This document shows, piece by piece, positions 1 to 6,901 of a stretch of 7,323 bases of DNA. A program made the translations under genes and the position numbers. The notes below the pieces were generated by a model, which worked only from the letters and a program-made list of their open reading frames with translations, did no database searches and was not told the origin of the DNA. Position 1 is the stretch's first letter; each line of letters begins with the position of its first letter. This DNA is from Eubacteriales Family XIII. Incertae Sedis bacterium (GTDB lineage Bacteria > Bacillota > Clostridia > Peptostreptococcales > Anaerovoracaceae), in NCBI GenBank assembly GCA_031281765.1, contig JAITEX010000179.1:1-7323 (forward strand). The letters are read 5' to 3'.

Positions 1-853
1 CGAGCGCGCCGACCTTGAATGCGTCGATCGCCGCCTGCTGCGCCTCGAGTACGAGATTGTAATGAAATTTCTGTTCATCCGTCGCGGAACCGACGAAGAA
101 GGTCCTCGTCATATCCGAATTGTAATCGTCGAAGATGGCGCCGAAATCAATCACGACGGCATCACCTTTCTCGATCTTCTTCGCTGTCGCCTGCGCGTGG
201 GACTCGCCTGTCGCCTTGCCGGACCCGAGCAATCTGCAGGACGGGCCGGAAGCCCCCAGGCTAATCATAGTGCCGATGAGCTCCTGCCTGAGTTCGAGTT
301 CAACCGCGCCGGGCACGATTTTCGGGATAAGCAGTTCGAGGGCTTCCTCCGCGATGCGCTGCGCACGCGTGATTTTCTCTATCTCCCTCTCCGTGTGCTT
401 CGAACGCAGAACCGCAAAAGGGTCATCATCGAGTTCCCTCAGCTCAAAACCCGCATGCGCCGCGATGTCCAAGTAGACCTTCGCATTCATATCTACAGCA
501 GTGAACCCGCAGGTCTTGACGCCATGGCTTCGCCCGATCTCGCCCAACGCCTTCCCGAGGCTTTCATAACTATCCCACTCACCGGGGCCGCGCAAGGAGA
601 TTACGCCGTCGTAACCGCCCTCCCCCATAAACGGTGAGAGTCCGTAGGCGCCTCCCGCCGTAATGAAAAAGGCATCCCAACGAGACAACCGTGTATATCC
701 ATTGAGGTTCAGCTTGATGGCCTCGTGCAGGCCTGCGTCCCATTCATCCACATTCTGAAGGATGTGCCGTGACGCGTTGCCCTCGCCGACGATCACAGCG
801 TCAAGCCCCATTTCACGGGTAATTCTCGCGATTCCTTCAATTACTGTCGACAT
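1..853 (-). CDS. M24-family metallopeptidase, Xaa-Pro aminopeptidase/prolidase-like (3' end outside window)
   Basis: This is the last visible gene of the importer operon, and only its first 284 codons lie in the window. The ATG at 853-851 follows an AAGGGA-type ribosome site and starts 43 bp after the dppC stop. Residues 1-150 form a creatinase-like N-terminal region. The linker LRSKHTEREIEK (149-160) is the usual junction into the pita-bread fold. His219 in GESHAQAT fits the catalytic histidine. Asp236 (VIDFGA) and Asp247 (NSDMTRT) fit the first two metal ligands. The later His and two Glu ligands would lie past the left edge. The family uses a dinuclear metal site to cleave X-Pro bonds in the cytoplasm. 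Placement behind a peptide importer suggests it digests imported proline peptides (inference). The N-terminal segment around 26-100 is glycine-rich and I do not recognise it. Whether it is an aminopeptidase, a dipeptidase or a non-peptidase creatinase relative cannot be settled here. Confidence 0.9.
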   Translation of the reverse strand, partial: MSTVIEGIARITREMGLDAVIVGEGNASRHILQNVDEWDAGLHEAIKLNLNGYTRLSRWDAFFITAGGAYGLSPFMGEGGYDGVISLRGPGEWDSYESLGKALGEIGRSHGVKTCGFTAVDMNAKVYLDIAAHAGFELRELDDDPFAVLRSKHTEREIEKITRAQRIAEEALELLIPKIVPGAVELELRQELIGTMISLGASGPSCRLLGSGKATGESHAQATAKKIEKGDAVVIDFGAIFDDYNSDMTRTFFVGSATDEQKFHYNLVLEAQQAAIDAFKVGAL

Positions 854-896
854 AAATCATCCCTTTCTTCTTACTACATTATATACGGGTTCAATA

Positions 897-1889
897 TTAT
901 ACCCTCGTCTTCGGGTCAAACGCGTCCCGCAGGCCGTCCCCGATGAAATTGCACGAAAGCGATACGAGCGCGATGAGCGCCGCCGGGATAAGCACCAGCA
1001 AGGGAGCGGTCACGATGAATTCCCGCGCGTTGTTCAACATCGCTCCCCAACTCGGCGTCGGCTCCTGTACGCCGAAACCGAGGAAGGACATGCCTGTCTC
1101 CATCGTGAGATTACTCGCGATGCGCCCGGAAACGGACACTATCTCCGGGGCAAGCGAGAACGGCAGGATGTGCTTGAACATGATGCGTGGCGTGCTCATG
1201 CCGAGCGATACGGCGGCCTGCGCAAAATCCTGATCCTTGAGCGAAAAGAAATACGCGCGGACGCCCCGTACATGGCCCGTCCAACTCGTCAGCCCGATGA
1301 CGAAAATCGTCCCTATCACGCCTCCACCGGTAATAGCGCTGAAAAAGATCATGAGGAAAAGGCTCGGCACAGCCCCGACGAGTTCCATACCGCGCGAGAT
1401 GATCCAATCGATCTTACCGCCGTAATACCCTGCGATGCAGCCGATGGGTATGCCGATGATAAAGGCGATGAACGTCGAGCCGAACCCGACAAGCAGCGAC
1501 ACGCGCATACCGTAACAGATGCGCGCGAAATAGTCCCGCCCGAGGTTGTCCGTCCCGAACCAGTGCTCGGCGCTCGGCGGCGCGGGCAGGCCGTTCACAA
1601 GCAGGTTGATATTGATGTCCGTGGGGCTGTACCGGCATATGACCGGCGTAAAAATCGCCGCGAGGACCATGATGAGCAAAACCGCAAACCCGATAAGCGC
1701 AAGCCTGTGCCGGATGAAACGTTTGAGGATCATGACGCCATAAGATACGACGTGCGAACCGAAAAACGTGTCCTCCTCACTGAGTTCAAAATCGAGCAAG
1801 GGCGCTTCCCTGCGCGGCAATTCCGGCATCGGTTCGTTTTTGCGGCGCGGCAGGATGCTTGACAGAAGGTTGTCGACAATTCTATTCAT
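897..1889 (-). CDS. dppC: Peptide ABC transporter permease, DppC/OppC family
   Basis: This is the second membrane subunit of a dipeptide/oligopeptide importer (330 aa). A hydrophilic N-terminal tail of about 55 residues with two LPRR motifs (13-16, 24-27) precedes the first membrane helix (about 62-82). GTDNLGRDYFAR (112-123) is the OppC signature after helix 1. The EAA coupling loop spans about 224-243 (A-A, Gly230, His240, Leu-Pro 242-243) and contacts an ATPase. MSFLGFGVQEPTPSWG (267-282) and the C-terminal GDGLRDAFDPK are also typical of OppC. I chose the ATG at 1889 because GAGG (1897-1900) sits 7 nt upstream. A TTG seven codons earlier in frame has no such support. The start overlaps the dppB stop by 8 nt (ATGAATAG), so translation is probably coupled. 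The substrate class (dipeptide, oligopeptide or nickel) cannot be read from this subunit. Confidence 0.95.
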   Translation of the reverse strand: MNRIVDNLLSSILPRRKNEPMPELPRREAPLLDFELSEEDTFFGSHVVSYGVMILKRFIRHRLALIGFAVLLIMVLAAIFTPVICRYSPTDININLLVNGLPAPPSAEHWFGTDNLGRDYFARICYGMRVSLLVGFGSTFIAFIIGIPIGCIAGYYGGKIDWIISRGMELVGAVPSLFLMIFFSAITGGGVIGTIFVIGLTSWTGHVRGVRAYFFSLKDQDFAQAAVSLGMSTPRIMFKHILPFSLAPEIVSVSGRIASNLTMETGMSFLGFGVQEPTPSWGAMLNNAREFIVTAPLLVLIPAALIALVSLSCNFIGDGLRDAFDPKTRV

Positions 1890-2868
1890 AACGTATCCTC
1901 GGATCCACAATGACGCATATGATGTCCGACAGCAGCAAGCCCATACTCCCCATGACAGTCGTGAGCAGGCTTGTGCTGAGCATCAGGTTGAAGTCAAAAG
2001 CCAGAAACGCGTTTGTCGTCAGCAGCCCGATCCCGGGAATCGTAAACAGCGTTTCGATGATGTAAGAGCCGCCGAATATGCCCATGATGATATTGCCCGA
2101 ACTCGTCGAAATGGGCAACAAAGCATTTTTCAGCGTATGGCGGTAAGCGACGACGCGTTCGGAAAGCCCCTTGCTCCGCGCAGTCCGCACGTAGTCCGAA
2201 CGCATGACTTCCAGATAGGCGGCGCGCTGGAAACGCGACCAGGCGGCTGTCGTCGGGAGCGCCAGAATCAGGCTCGGCAGTACAAGGTGTTTCGCCTGGT
2301 CAAAAAAGCGATCCCAGCCTGTCAGCGGTATAGCGCTCGGCGAATTGAGGCCGAAGGTCGGGAACCAATGCAAGGTCGTACAGAAAAGTACGATGCAGAA
2401 GAGGCCAAGGCAGACCTCGGGGATCGCGATGATGATATAGTTCACCACGCCTATCCCGTAGTCAAACGGCGAATACTGACGCCGCGCCATGATCACCCCG
2501 AGGATAATACCCCCTAAGCACCCGATGATGATGCCGGAGAGGCCGAGGGCAATGGACACGGGCAGGCGCTCGAGTATCACCTCGCTCACAGGCCTGCCGG
2601 TGAAAGTATAGCCGAGGTTCCCCTGCAGGACATTCTTGAACCACAGGAAATAGCGCACGACGGGGGGCTTGTCCAAGCCAAGCGCGACCTTCACCCGTTC
2701 GATTTCCGCAGGCGTCGGCTCATGCCCCTGCATCCCGCCGCTCTGCCCTTTTCCGAAATAGGAACTGATAGGGTCTCCGACGCTGTCCATCGACACGAAA
2801 CCGACGATCGTGATGATGAGCACGACCGGGATCATGACGACGAGCCTTTTGATGATATATTTCCACAT
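1882..2868 (-). CDS. dppB: Peptide ABC transporter permease, DppB/OppB family
   Basis: This is the first membrane subunit of the importer (328 aa, normal for the family). Helix 1 is at about residues 5-27 and is followed by an external loop. NLGYTFTGRPVSEVILERLP (84-103) is the conserved OppB/DppB stretch leading into the permease core, and about five further helices follow. The EAA loop is at about 225-252 (DYVRTARSKGL, then His244 and a Leu-Pro pair at 251-252). GGSYIIETLFTIPGIG (266-281) and the terminal DPRIRYE are hallmark segments. The ATG at 2868-2866 is preceded by AGAGGAAAG at a rather long spacing. The gene begins 81 bp after the dppA stop, and that gap holds a strong hairpin. It overlaps dppC by 8 nt. 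It should form a heterodimeric channel with DppC. Confidence 0.95.
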   Translation of the reverse strand: MWKYIIKRLVVMIPVVLIITIVGFVSMDSVGDPISSYFGKGQSGGMQGHEPTPAEIERVKVALGLDKPPVVRYFLWFKNVLQGNLGYTFTGRPVSEVILERLPVSIALGLSGIIIGCLGGIILGVIMARRQYSPFDYGIGVVNYIIIAIPEVCLGLFCIVLFCTTLHWFPTFGLNSPSAIPLTGWDRFFDQAKHLVLPSLILALPTTAAWSRFQRAAYLEVMRSDYVRTARSKGLSERVVAYRHTLKNALLPISTSSGNIIMGIFGGSYIIETLFTIPGIGLLTTNAFLAFDFNLMLSTSLLTTVMGSMGLLLSDIICVIVDPRIRYE

Positions 2869-2891
2869 AGGGCAACTTTCCTCTTAGCGCT

Positions 2892-2940
2892 GACGGATAC
2901 CGGCCTGCCCGGACAGGCCCCGACGCGGCCGGTATCCGCC
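2892..2940 (-). repeat. Intercistronic inverted repeat (hairpin) between dppA and dppB
   Basis: The arms GGATACCGGCC (minus strand 2937-2927) and GGCCGGTATCC (2905-2895) are perfect 11-bp complements. They extend to 14 bp (2892-2905 with 2927-2940) with one G-U pair. The loop is 21 nt. An alternative 6-bp hairpin, GGCCTG/CAGGCC (2902-2907 with 2914-2919), competes for part of the same bases. No T-run follows on the minus strand, so this is not a typical intrinsic terminator. A stem right after a binding-protein gene is a known way to stabilise the upstream mRNA, as described for malE-malF. That role here is inference. It could also be a dispersed REP-like repeat. Confidence 0.8.
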
Positions 2941-2949
2941 GGCGGATTA

Positions 2950-4575
2950 TCAACCTGCCGCTGTAATACGGTTCAAATAGCTAAACTCCGCATAGGCGGA
3001 TTTGCTGATATCGAGGCGGTTGTTCCCCGAATAGGCGTTTACGTAGGCCCAGGTCGGCACAAAGATGCCCTTTTCCACGAGCAACGTATAAAATTCGCCA
3101 AGTTTCCCGTTCGCCGTTGCCTCGTCGCCCGCGATATAAGCGGTCTCAGCCGCGTCGAGGATGGCAGCGGCCGCATCATAGTCTGTGCCCCATAGCACTT
3201 CCTCGTTGCGTTCTTTGTCCAAGCTATACCTGAATTCGTCGATCGTGCCGCCGGCCAGCGTATCGGCGTATGAATAGTTGAACCACAACGTCCACTCCTT
3301 GTTCTCCCGTAGCGCACTCCACGTATCATCGTCCACCTCCTGCACCTGCAGATCGATGCCCGCCTTCTTCGCCTGTTGCTGGATGATAAGGATGGCCTTG
3401 TTGATCTCGGAGCCCTCGCCATAGCCGTCATACCAGGTGATGGACAGCTTCTTCCCGTCTTTCTCGTAGATGCCGTCCGCGCCGAGGGTATAGCCCGAGG
3501 CCTCAATGTACTCCTTCGCTTTATCCACGCTGAACGTATAGGTGGGGAGGCTGTCACTGAAGCCGGCGGCAAAGCTCGGCACAACATACTTCCACGGTTT
3601 GCCGACGCCCGACAGCGCGCCCTGCACGAGTTCGTCCGTGTCCACGAGGCTCGCTATCGCCTTGCGGATGTTCTCGTCGTCAAGGAAGGGCATGTTCTGA
3701 TTGAACCAGAAGCCCTGAATCCGTCTGTCCTGCACCTTGTACACGGTCACGTTCGGATCGCTTTCGAGCAGGGTCGTATTGCTGTCCCAGGTCGCTGTGA
3801 TGTCTATCTCACCCGTCTGCATGGCCGCGACCGCGATGGAGTCCTCCGTGATGAGTTGGAGCCGCAGGTGTTTTATCTCGGCGGGTTCATAGTAGTCGTC
3901 AAACCGTTCGAGCAGGATGTATTCCTCGGGGTTGCTTTCGACATACTTGAAGGGCCCGTTCCCGACAGGGATGCCGTTCTCGAATTTATATTCGAGGAAG
4001 GCCGCGCCGTCCAACCCGTCAAAGATATGCTTTGGCAAGAGGAAAAGGGTATCATCGAGAAATCTGAGAAAATTCCAGTATGATTTTTCATAGACGACTT
4101 TCGTCGTGCGCTCGTCCACCGCCGTCCACGTACCCGGCTGTGCTTCTACGCCGTAGTATTCAAAGGACGCCTCAGGATTGTTAGCCCAAAAATCCTGTGT
4201 GAACACGAGGTCGTCCGAGGTCAGCGGCTCTCCGTCATGCCATTTGAGCCCTTCCCGCAGCGTAATAGTGAACTCCGTCCAGTCCGCGTTCGGCTCGACG
4301 CTCTCCGCGAGCAGGTAGTCCACCCCGGTATTGCCATCCTTGTCGATCCAGTTGTAGACGAGCGGCGTATTGAACACGAAACGCATATACGTATTGCTCG
4401 GGTAGATGTAGGGCTGCGCGGGGTCGTCCGGCCCCCATCCGATATTGTAGATGACCTGCAGCCCCTCGTCGGCGCCGTTACCTTTGTCGTCCTGATCGCC
4501 GCCGCAGCCGGCAAGCGCCATCGTCAGTGCTAAGACGAACGCCAACAACGCAATTATAAATCTCGATTTTTTCAT
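2950..4575 (-). CDS. dppA: Extracellular peptide-binding lipoprotein, family 5 (DppA/OppA-like)
   Basis: This is the substrate-capture component of the importer (541 aa, typical for SBP_bac_5). Residues 1-23 are a lipoprotein signal peptide: KK-R at the N-terminus, a hydrophobic core at 6-22, then lipobox LAGC with Cys24 as the lipidated residue. A short Gly/Asp-rich linker (25-38) precedes the folded domain. WTEFTITLREGLKWHDGEPL (99-118), continuing TSDDLVFT (119-126), is the family-5 hallmark. The ATG at 4575-4573 has a strong AAGGAG (4584-4589) 8 nt upstream, the best ribosome site in the operon. The gene lies 174 bp after dppF, so a separate or processed transcript is possible. A weak TTGATT sits in that gap but I see no clear -10. 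It is followed by a hairpin, which fits the higher expression usual for binding proteins (inference). Ligand specificity cannot be derived by eye; nickel or other small ligands remain possible. Confidence 0.95.
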   Translation of the reverse strand: MKKSRFIIALLAFVLALTMALAGCGGDQDDKGNGADEGLQVIYNIGWGPDDPAQPYIYPSNTYMRFVFNTPLVYNWIDKDGNTGVDYLLAESVEPNADWTEFTITLREGLKWHDGEPLTSDDLVFTQDFWANNPEASFEYYGVEAQPGTWTAVDERTTKVVYEKSYWNFLRFLDDTLFLLPKHIFDGLDGAAFLEYKFENGIPVGNGPFKYVESNPEEYILLERFDDYYEPAEIKHLRLQLITEDSIAVAAMQTGEIDITATWDSNTTLLESDPNVTVYKVQDRRIQGFWFNQNMPFLDDENIRKAIASLVDTDELVQGALSGVGKPWKYVVPSFAAGFSDSLPTYTFSVDKAKEYIEASGYTLGADGIYEKDGKKLSITWYDGYGEGSEINKAILIIQQQAKKAGIDLQVQEVDDDTWSALRENKEWTLWFNYSYADTLAGGTIDEFRYSLDKERNEEVLWGTDYDAAAAILDAAETAYIAGDEATANGKLGEFYTLLVEKGIFVPTWAYVNAYSGNNRLDISKSAYAEFSYLNRITAAG

Positions 4576-4583
4576 TTCACTGT

Positions 4584-4589
4584 CTCCTT
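4584..4589 (-). promoter_or_regulatory. Strong ribosome-binding site of dppA
   Basis: AAGGAG on the minus strand lies 8 nt before the dppA ATG. It confirms that start and suggests high translation of the binding protein. Confidence 0.85.
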
Positions 4590-4619
4590 ACTTATTTTCA
4601 TCAGTTTTGAAATCAACAT

Positions 4620-4760
4620 CTAAGCCGCATATCGACAGCCGTCGATTGCCAACCTGTATCCGATGAGCTCCGTAATAAAGGCCCCGCCTATTCGCCGGTA
4701 CTCATCCATTGCCAATCTATATCCATGAGGCGGCCGAAGCCGCGGATATTCACACCACAT
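4620..4760 (-). CDS. Possible small ORF with an internal repeat, between dppF and dppA (uncertain)
   Basis: An open frame of 46 codons starts at ATG 4760-4758, inside the last codons of dppF, and stops at TAG 4622-4620, 44 nt before dppA. It covers nearly the whole intercistronic gap. The peptide contains GYRLAMDEYR and, 21 residues later, GYRLAIDGCR. Between the two copies several differences are silent third-base changes (TAT/TAC, AGA/AGG, GAT/GAC, CGG/CGA), which hints that this frame was once or is still translated. Against it: no ribosome site precedes the ATG, the peptide matches no family I know, and it has no signal peptide or membrane helix. It may be a relic of a duplicated coding repeat rather than a gene. 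Overlap with the dppF stop would allow coupled translation. Confidence 0.25.
   Translation of the reverse strand: MWCEYPRLRPPHGYRLAMDEYRRIGGAFITELIGYRLAIDGCRYAA
4631..4646 (-). repeat. Short hairpin upstream of dppA
   Basis: ATCGAC and GTCGAT form a perfect 6-bp inverted repeat around a 4-nt loop. It overlaps the end of the proximal copy of the direct repeat. No T-run follows, so it is not a terminator. A processing or stabilising role is possible but not shown. Confidence 0.4.
4645..4729 (-). repeat. Pair of direct repeats, 63-bp period, in the dppF-dppA gap
   Basis: Copy 1 at 4645-4667 and copy 2 at 4708-4729 share ATTGCCAA-C/T-CT-G/A-TATCC followed by ATGAG on the plus strand, with two substitutions and one single-base gap. 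The offset is 63 bp, a multiple of three. Weaker similarity continues below 4645 and 4708 respectively. No target-site duplication or terminal structure of an insertion sequence is seen. Confidence 0.65.
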
Positions 4761-5718
4761 GACACGCAACAAAATGTCCCTCCGAATACTCCCTTAGCTC
4801 CGGGCGCTCCGTCATGCAACGTTCCTCCGCGAACGGGCATCTCGGATGGAAGCGGCAGCCGCTCGGCACATGGATCGGGTCGGGTACGTCCCCGAGCAAC
4901 GGGATATGTTCCGAACGTCCGCCCGCCTTCGCCACGGGCATAGCGGATAAAAGCGCTTTCGAGTACGGATGCAGCGTATTTTTGAACATCTCCTCCGCTC
5001 CGCACTTTTCCACGACGGAACCGAGATACATCACGCAGATATCATCGCTGACGTGTTTGACGACCGAGAGGTCATGCGAAATAAACAGGTAGGTCAGACC
5101 GAACCGCGTTTTCAGGTCCACGATGATGTTCAATACCTGCGACTGCACGGATACGTCGAGCGCGGAAACGGGTTCGTCGAAGACAATGAACTCCGGGTTG
5201 ACCGCAAGCGCCCGCGCGATGGAGATGCGCTGCCGCTGGCCGCCGGAAAACTCATGCGGATAGCGGCTCGCCTGATACGGCTTGAGCCCGACAATTTCGA
5301 GCAGCTGTCCCACGCGTTCATCGCGTTCGGCGGGCGTGCCGATATGGTGGACGTCAAAAGGCTCCCGCAGGATCGCGCCCACAGACATACGCGCGTTCAA
5401 CGAACCGTAAGGATCCTGGAACACGAACTGCATCCTCTTGCGCAGGGCGCGCCGGCTACGGCTGTTCAGCTTGTTGATGTCAATGCCGTCGAACAGGACC
5501 GAGCCGGATGTCGGCCGCACGAGGCCGATCGCCATTCGGCCGAGCGTGGTTTTGCCGCAGCCGGACTCGCCGACTAAACCGAGCGTCCGTCCTTTTTTGA
5601 TGGAGACATTTACGCCATCGACCGCTTTCACGACTTTTTTTGAAATGCGAAGCGAACTGCCCCCGACGGAAAAGTACTGTTTGACGTCATTTAGTGTGAG
5701 GATGGGCGCGTCGTTCAT
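4750..5718 (-). CDS. dppF: Peptide ABC transporter ATP-binding subunit, DppF/OppF family
   Basis: This is a cytoplasmic ATPase that pairs with DppD to drive peptide import (322 aa). Walker A GESGCGKT is at 50-57, Q-loop Gln101 at 101, signature FSGGQRQR at 157-164, Walker B FIVFDE at 177-182 and H-loop His215. All catalytic residues are intact. The C-terminal oligopeptide/dipeptide domain holds four cysteines (288, 294, 301, 319) in the pattern CRFHPRCPFAEERC plus a distal ACH. I recall that some dipeptide-transporter ATPases bind an iron-sulphur cluster through such a motif. The ATG at 5718-5716 overlaps the dppD stop as ATGA and has GGAGG (5725-5729) 6 nt upstream. An upstream in-frame start that would add 34 residues of Arg-rich sequence inside dppD is therefore unlikely. 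OppF and DppF cannot be separated by eye. Confidence 0.95.
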   Translation of the reverse strand: MNDAPILTLNDVKQYFSVGGSSLRISKKVVKAVDGVNVSIKKGRTLGLVGESGCGKTTLGRMAIGLVRPTSGSVLFDGIDINKLNSRSRRALRKRMQFVFQDPYGSLNARMSVGAILREPFDVHHIGTPAERDERVGQLLEIVGLKPYQASRYPHEFSGGQRQRISIARALAVNPEFIVFDEPVSALDVSVQSQVLNIIVDLKTRFGLTYLFISHDLSVVKHVSDDICVMYLGSVVEKCGAEEMFKNTLHPYSKALLSAMPVAKAGGRSEHIPLLGDVPDPIHVPSGCRFHPRCPFAEERCMTERPELREYSEGHFVACHVV

Positions 5719-6692
5719 TGTCTTCCTCCGAGCGGGAAGTGGCACCGCACGCGATGCGTCTCCGCGCCGCAGGCAAACTCCGGGGCTTCCTCGTCGCAGA
5801 CGCGCTGCCGGTACGGGCACCGCGGCGCGAAACGGCAGGCCTTCGGGTAGAACATCGGAGACGGCACTGTCCCCTTGATAACGTAGAGTTCCGTTCCCGC
5901 TTCCCCGTCAATACTCGGGATTGAGTCCATCAGCCCGCGCGTATAGGGGTGCATGGGTTCGTTGAATATATCATCGGTCGTAGCTTCCTCAACGATTTGC
6001 CCCGCGTACATGACCATGACGCGGTCCGCTATTTCCGCAACGACGCCGAGATTATGCGTGATGATGAGCAGGCTCATGCCGTAGGATTTGCGCATGTCCT
6101 TCATGAGGTCGAGTATCTGTGCCTGAATGGTGACGTCGAGGGCGGTCGTGGGTTCGTCCGCAATGAGAAGTTTCGGATTGCAGGCCGCGGCCATTGCTAT
6201 CATGACGCGTTGGCGCATGCCGCCCGAGAGCTGGTGAGGGTAATTCTTCACGCGTTCCTTCGGCTCGGGGATGCCCACTAAGTGCAGCATCTCAGCCGCA
6301 TAGGCGAGAGATTTCCGTTTTGAGTAACCGAGGTGCAAGTGAACGCTCTCGGCAATCTGGTAGCCGACGGTAAAGAGCGGGTTCAGGCTCGTCATGGGTT
6401 CCTGGAAAATCATCGAAATCTCGTTGCCGCGCACCTTGCGCATACGGGCGTCGCTCAGGCTGAGGATGTCCGTACCGTCGAAGCTTATACTATCGGCCTC
6501 TATCTTCGCGTAGCTCATGTCGAGCAGCCGGAGGATGGACATTGCCGTAACGCTCTTTCCGCAGCCGGACTCGCCGACGAGCGCAACGCTGCGGTCCCTT
6601 TCCACATCAAAACTTACGCCCGTGACAGCAGGGATAAACCCCTGCTTGCTCTCAAACCCTACTCTTAAATTTTCAACATGCAACAAAGCCAT
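5715..6692 (-). CDS. dppD: Peptide ABC transporter ATP-binding subunit, DppD/OppD family
   Basis: This is the first gene of the importer operon, a cytoplasmic ATPase (325 aa). Walker A GESGCGKS is at 40-47, Q-loop Gln97, signature LSGGMRQR at 155-162, Walker B LLIADE at 175-180 and H-loop His213. The C-terminal peptide-transporter domain has four spaced cysteines (286, 292, 299, 317; CRFAPRCPYRQRVC then VRCHF). I chose the ATG at 6692-6690 because MALLHVENLRV is the normal N-terminus and AAGGCG (6698-6703) lies 5 nt upstream. In-frame ATGs at 6749 and 6743 would add up to 19 residues, translated through the G11 tract, but have no ribosome site. Upstream lie the predicted promoter, a palindrome and a leader ORF whose frame depends on the G tract. 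The stop overlaps the dppF start (ATGA), indicating coupled translation. Confidence 0.95.
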   Translation of the reverse strand: MALLHVENLRVGFESKQGFIPAVTGVSFDVERDRSVALVGESGCGKSVTAMSILRLLDMSYAKIEADSISFDGTDILSLSDARMRKVRGNEISMIFQEPMTSLNPLFTVGYQIAESVHLHLGYSKRKSLAYAAEMLHLVGIPEPKERVKNYPHQLSGGMRQRVMIAMAAACNPKLLIADEPTTALDVTIQAQILDLMKDMRKSYGMSLLIITHNLGVVAEIADRVMVMYAGQIVEEATTDDIFNEPMHPYTRGLMDSIPSIDGEAGTELYVIKGTVPSPMFYPKACRFAPRCPYRQRVCDEEAPEFACGAETHRVRCHFPLGGRQ

Positions 6693-6780
6693 ATCTTCGC
6701 CTTGCTGCACGGGGGTATGAGTATTTTCTACCCCCCCCCCCATATCCATTATTTAACATTAACGCTTCACCCGTGAACAT
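6673..6780 (-). CDS. Leader ORF overlapping the dppD start, interrupted by the G11 tract (uncertain)
   Basis: ATG 6780-6778 is preceded by AGGAG (6785-6789) at a short 4-nt spacing, a closer Shine-Dalgarno match than that of dppD itself. With 11 G the frame gives 35 residues (MFTGEALMLNNGYGGGG, then a basic tail) and stops at TGA 6675-6673, inside codon 6 and 7 of dppD. With 10 or 13 G the same ATG reads in frame into dppD and adds 29 or 30 residues. With 12 G it stops at a TAG directly after the tract. It may be a translational switch or regulator for dppD. It may also be chance, and no homologue is recognised. Confidence 0.35.
   Translation of the reverse strand: MFTGEALMLNNGYGGGGRKYSYPRAARRRYGFVAC
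6731..6741 (-). repeat. Homopolymer tract of 11 G (minus strand) in the dppD leader
   Basis: Eleven uninterrupted C on the plus strand read as G11 on the coding strand, 38 nt before the dppD ATG. Tracts of this length are prone to slippage in replication and also to sequencing error. It is in frame between ATG 6743 and dppD, and out of frame by one base for the ATG at 6780. Confidence 0.9.
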
Positions 6781-6864
6781 CGCTCTCCTGCGGTTATCCG
6801 GCACAAATCATGCTTGCAAAAAATGTCTACAAACCTGCAACCCTCATCTTGGGATTTTGGCACA

Positions 6865-6889
6865 TTATCATACATAGCATATATGATAA
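6865..6889 (-). promoter_or_regulatory. Near-perfect 25-bp palindrome, candidate operator
   Basis: TTATCATA (6865-6872) and TATGATAA (6882-6889) are perfect 8-bp inverted arms. Around the central base 6877, 10 of 12 positions match on each side. It begins about 6 nt after the transcription start predicted from the promoter at 6902-6931, a position where a bound repressor would block transcription. The regulator is not in the window and I cannot assign its family. An RNA hairpin at the 5' end of the transcript is the alternative. Confidence 0.55.
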
Positions 6890-6901
6890 ATATGTTATAC
6901 T

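Noticed and set aside
62..637. Plus-strand open frame of 191 codons opposite the M24 peptidase
   Set aside because: The minus strand carries the peptidase catalytic motifs over the same bases, so the plus frame is a shadow.
878..883. TATAAT on the minus strand just before the M24 gene
   Set aside because: No acceptable -35 or extended -10 lies at the right spacing, and the 43-bp gap suggests simple operon read-through.
762..1862. Long plus-strand open frame (366 codons) opposite dppC
   Set aside because: It is the antisense of a gene with clear OppC motifs. The translation is rich in Arg, Asp and His with no domain, as expected from an antisense frame in GC-rich coding DNA.
3376..4083. Plus-strand open frame of 235 codons opposite dppA
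   Set aside because: It is fully antisense to the binding-protein gene, with no ribosome site and no recognisable domain.
4688..5005. Minus-strand open frame of 105 codons overlapping the end of dppF
   Set aside because: Most of it is an alternative frame of the dppF 3' end with atypical composition and no ribosome site.
6827..6865. Twelve-codon leader ORF starting at ATG 6865 on the minus strand
   Set aside because: No ribosome site precedes it, and its codons show no regulatory run of one amino acid.
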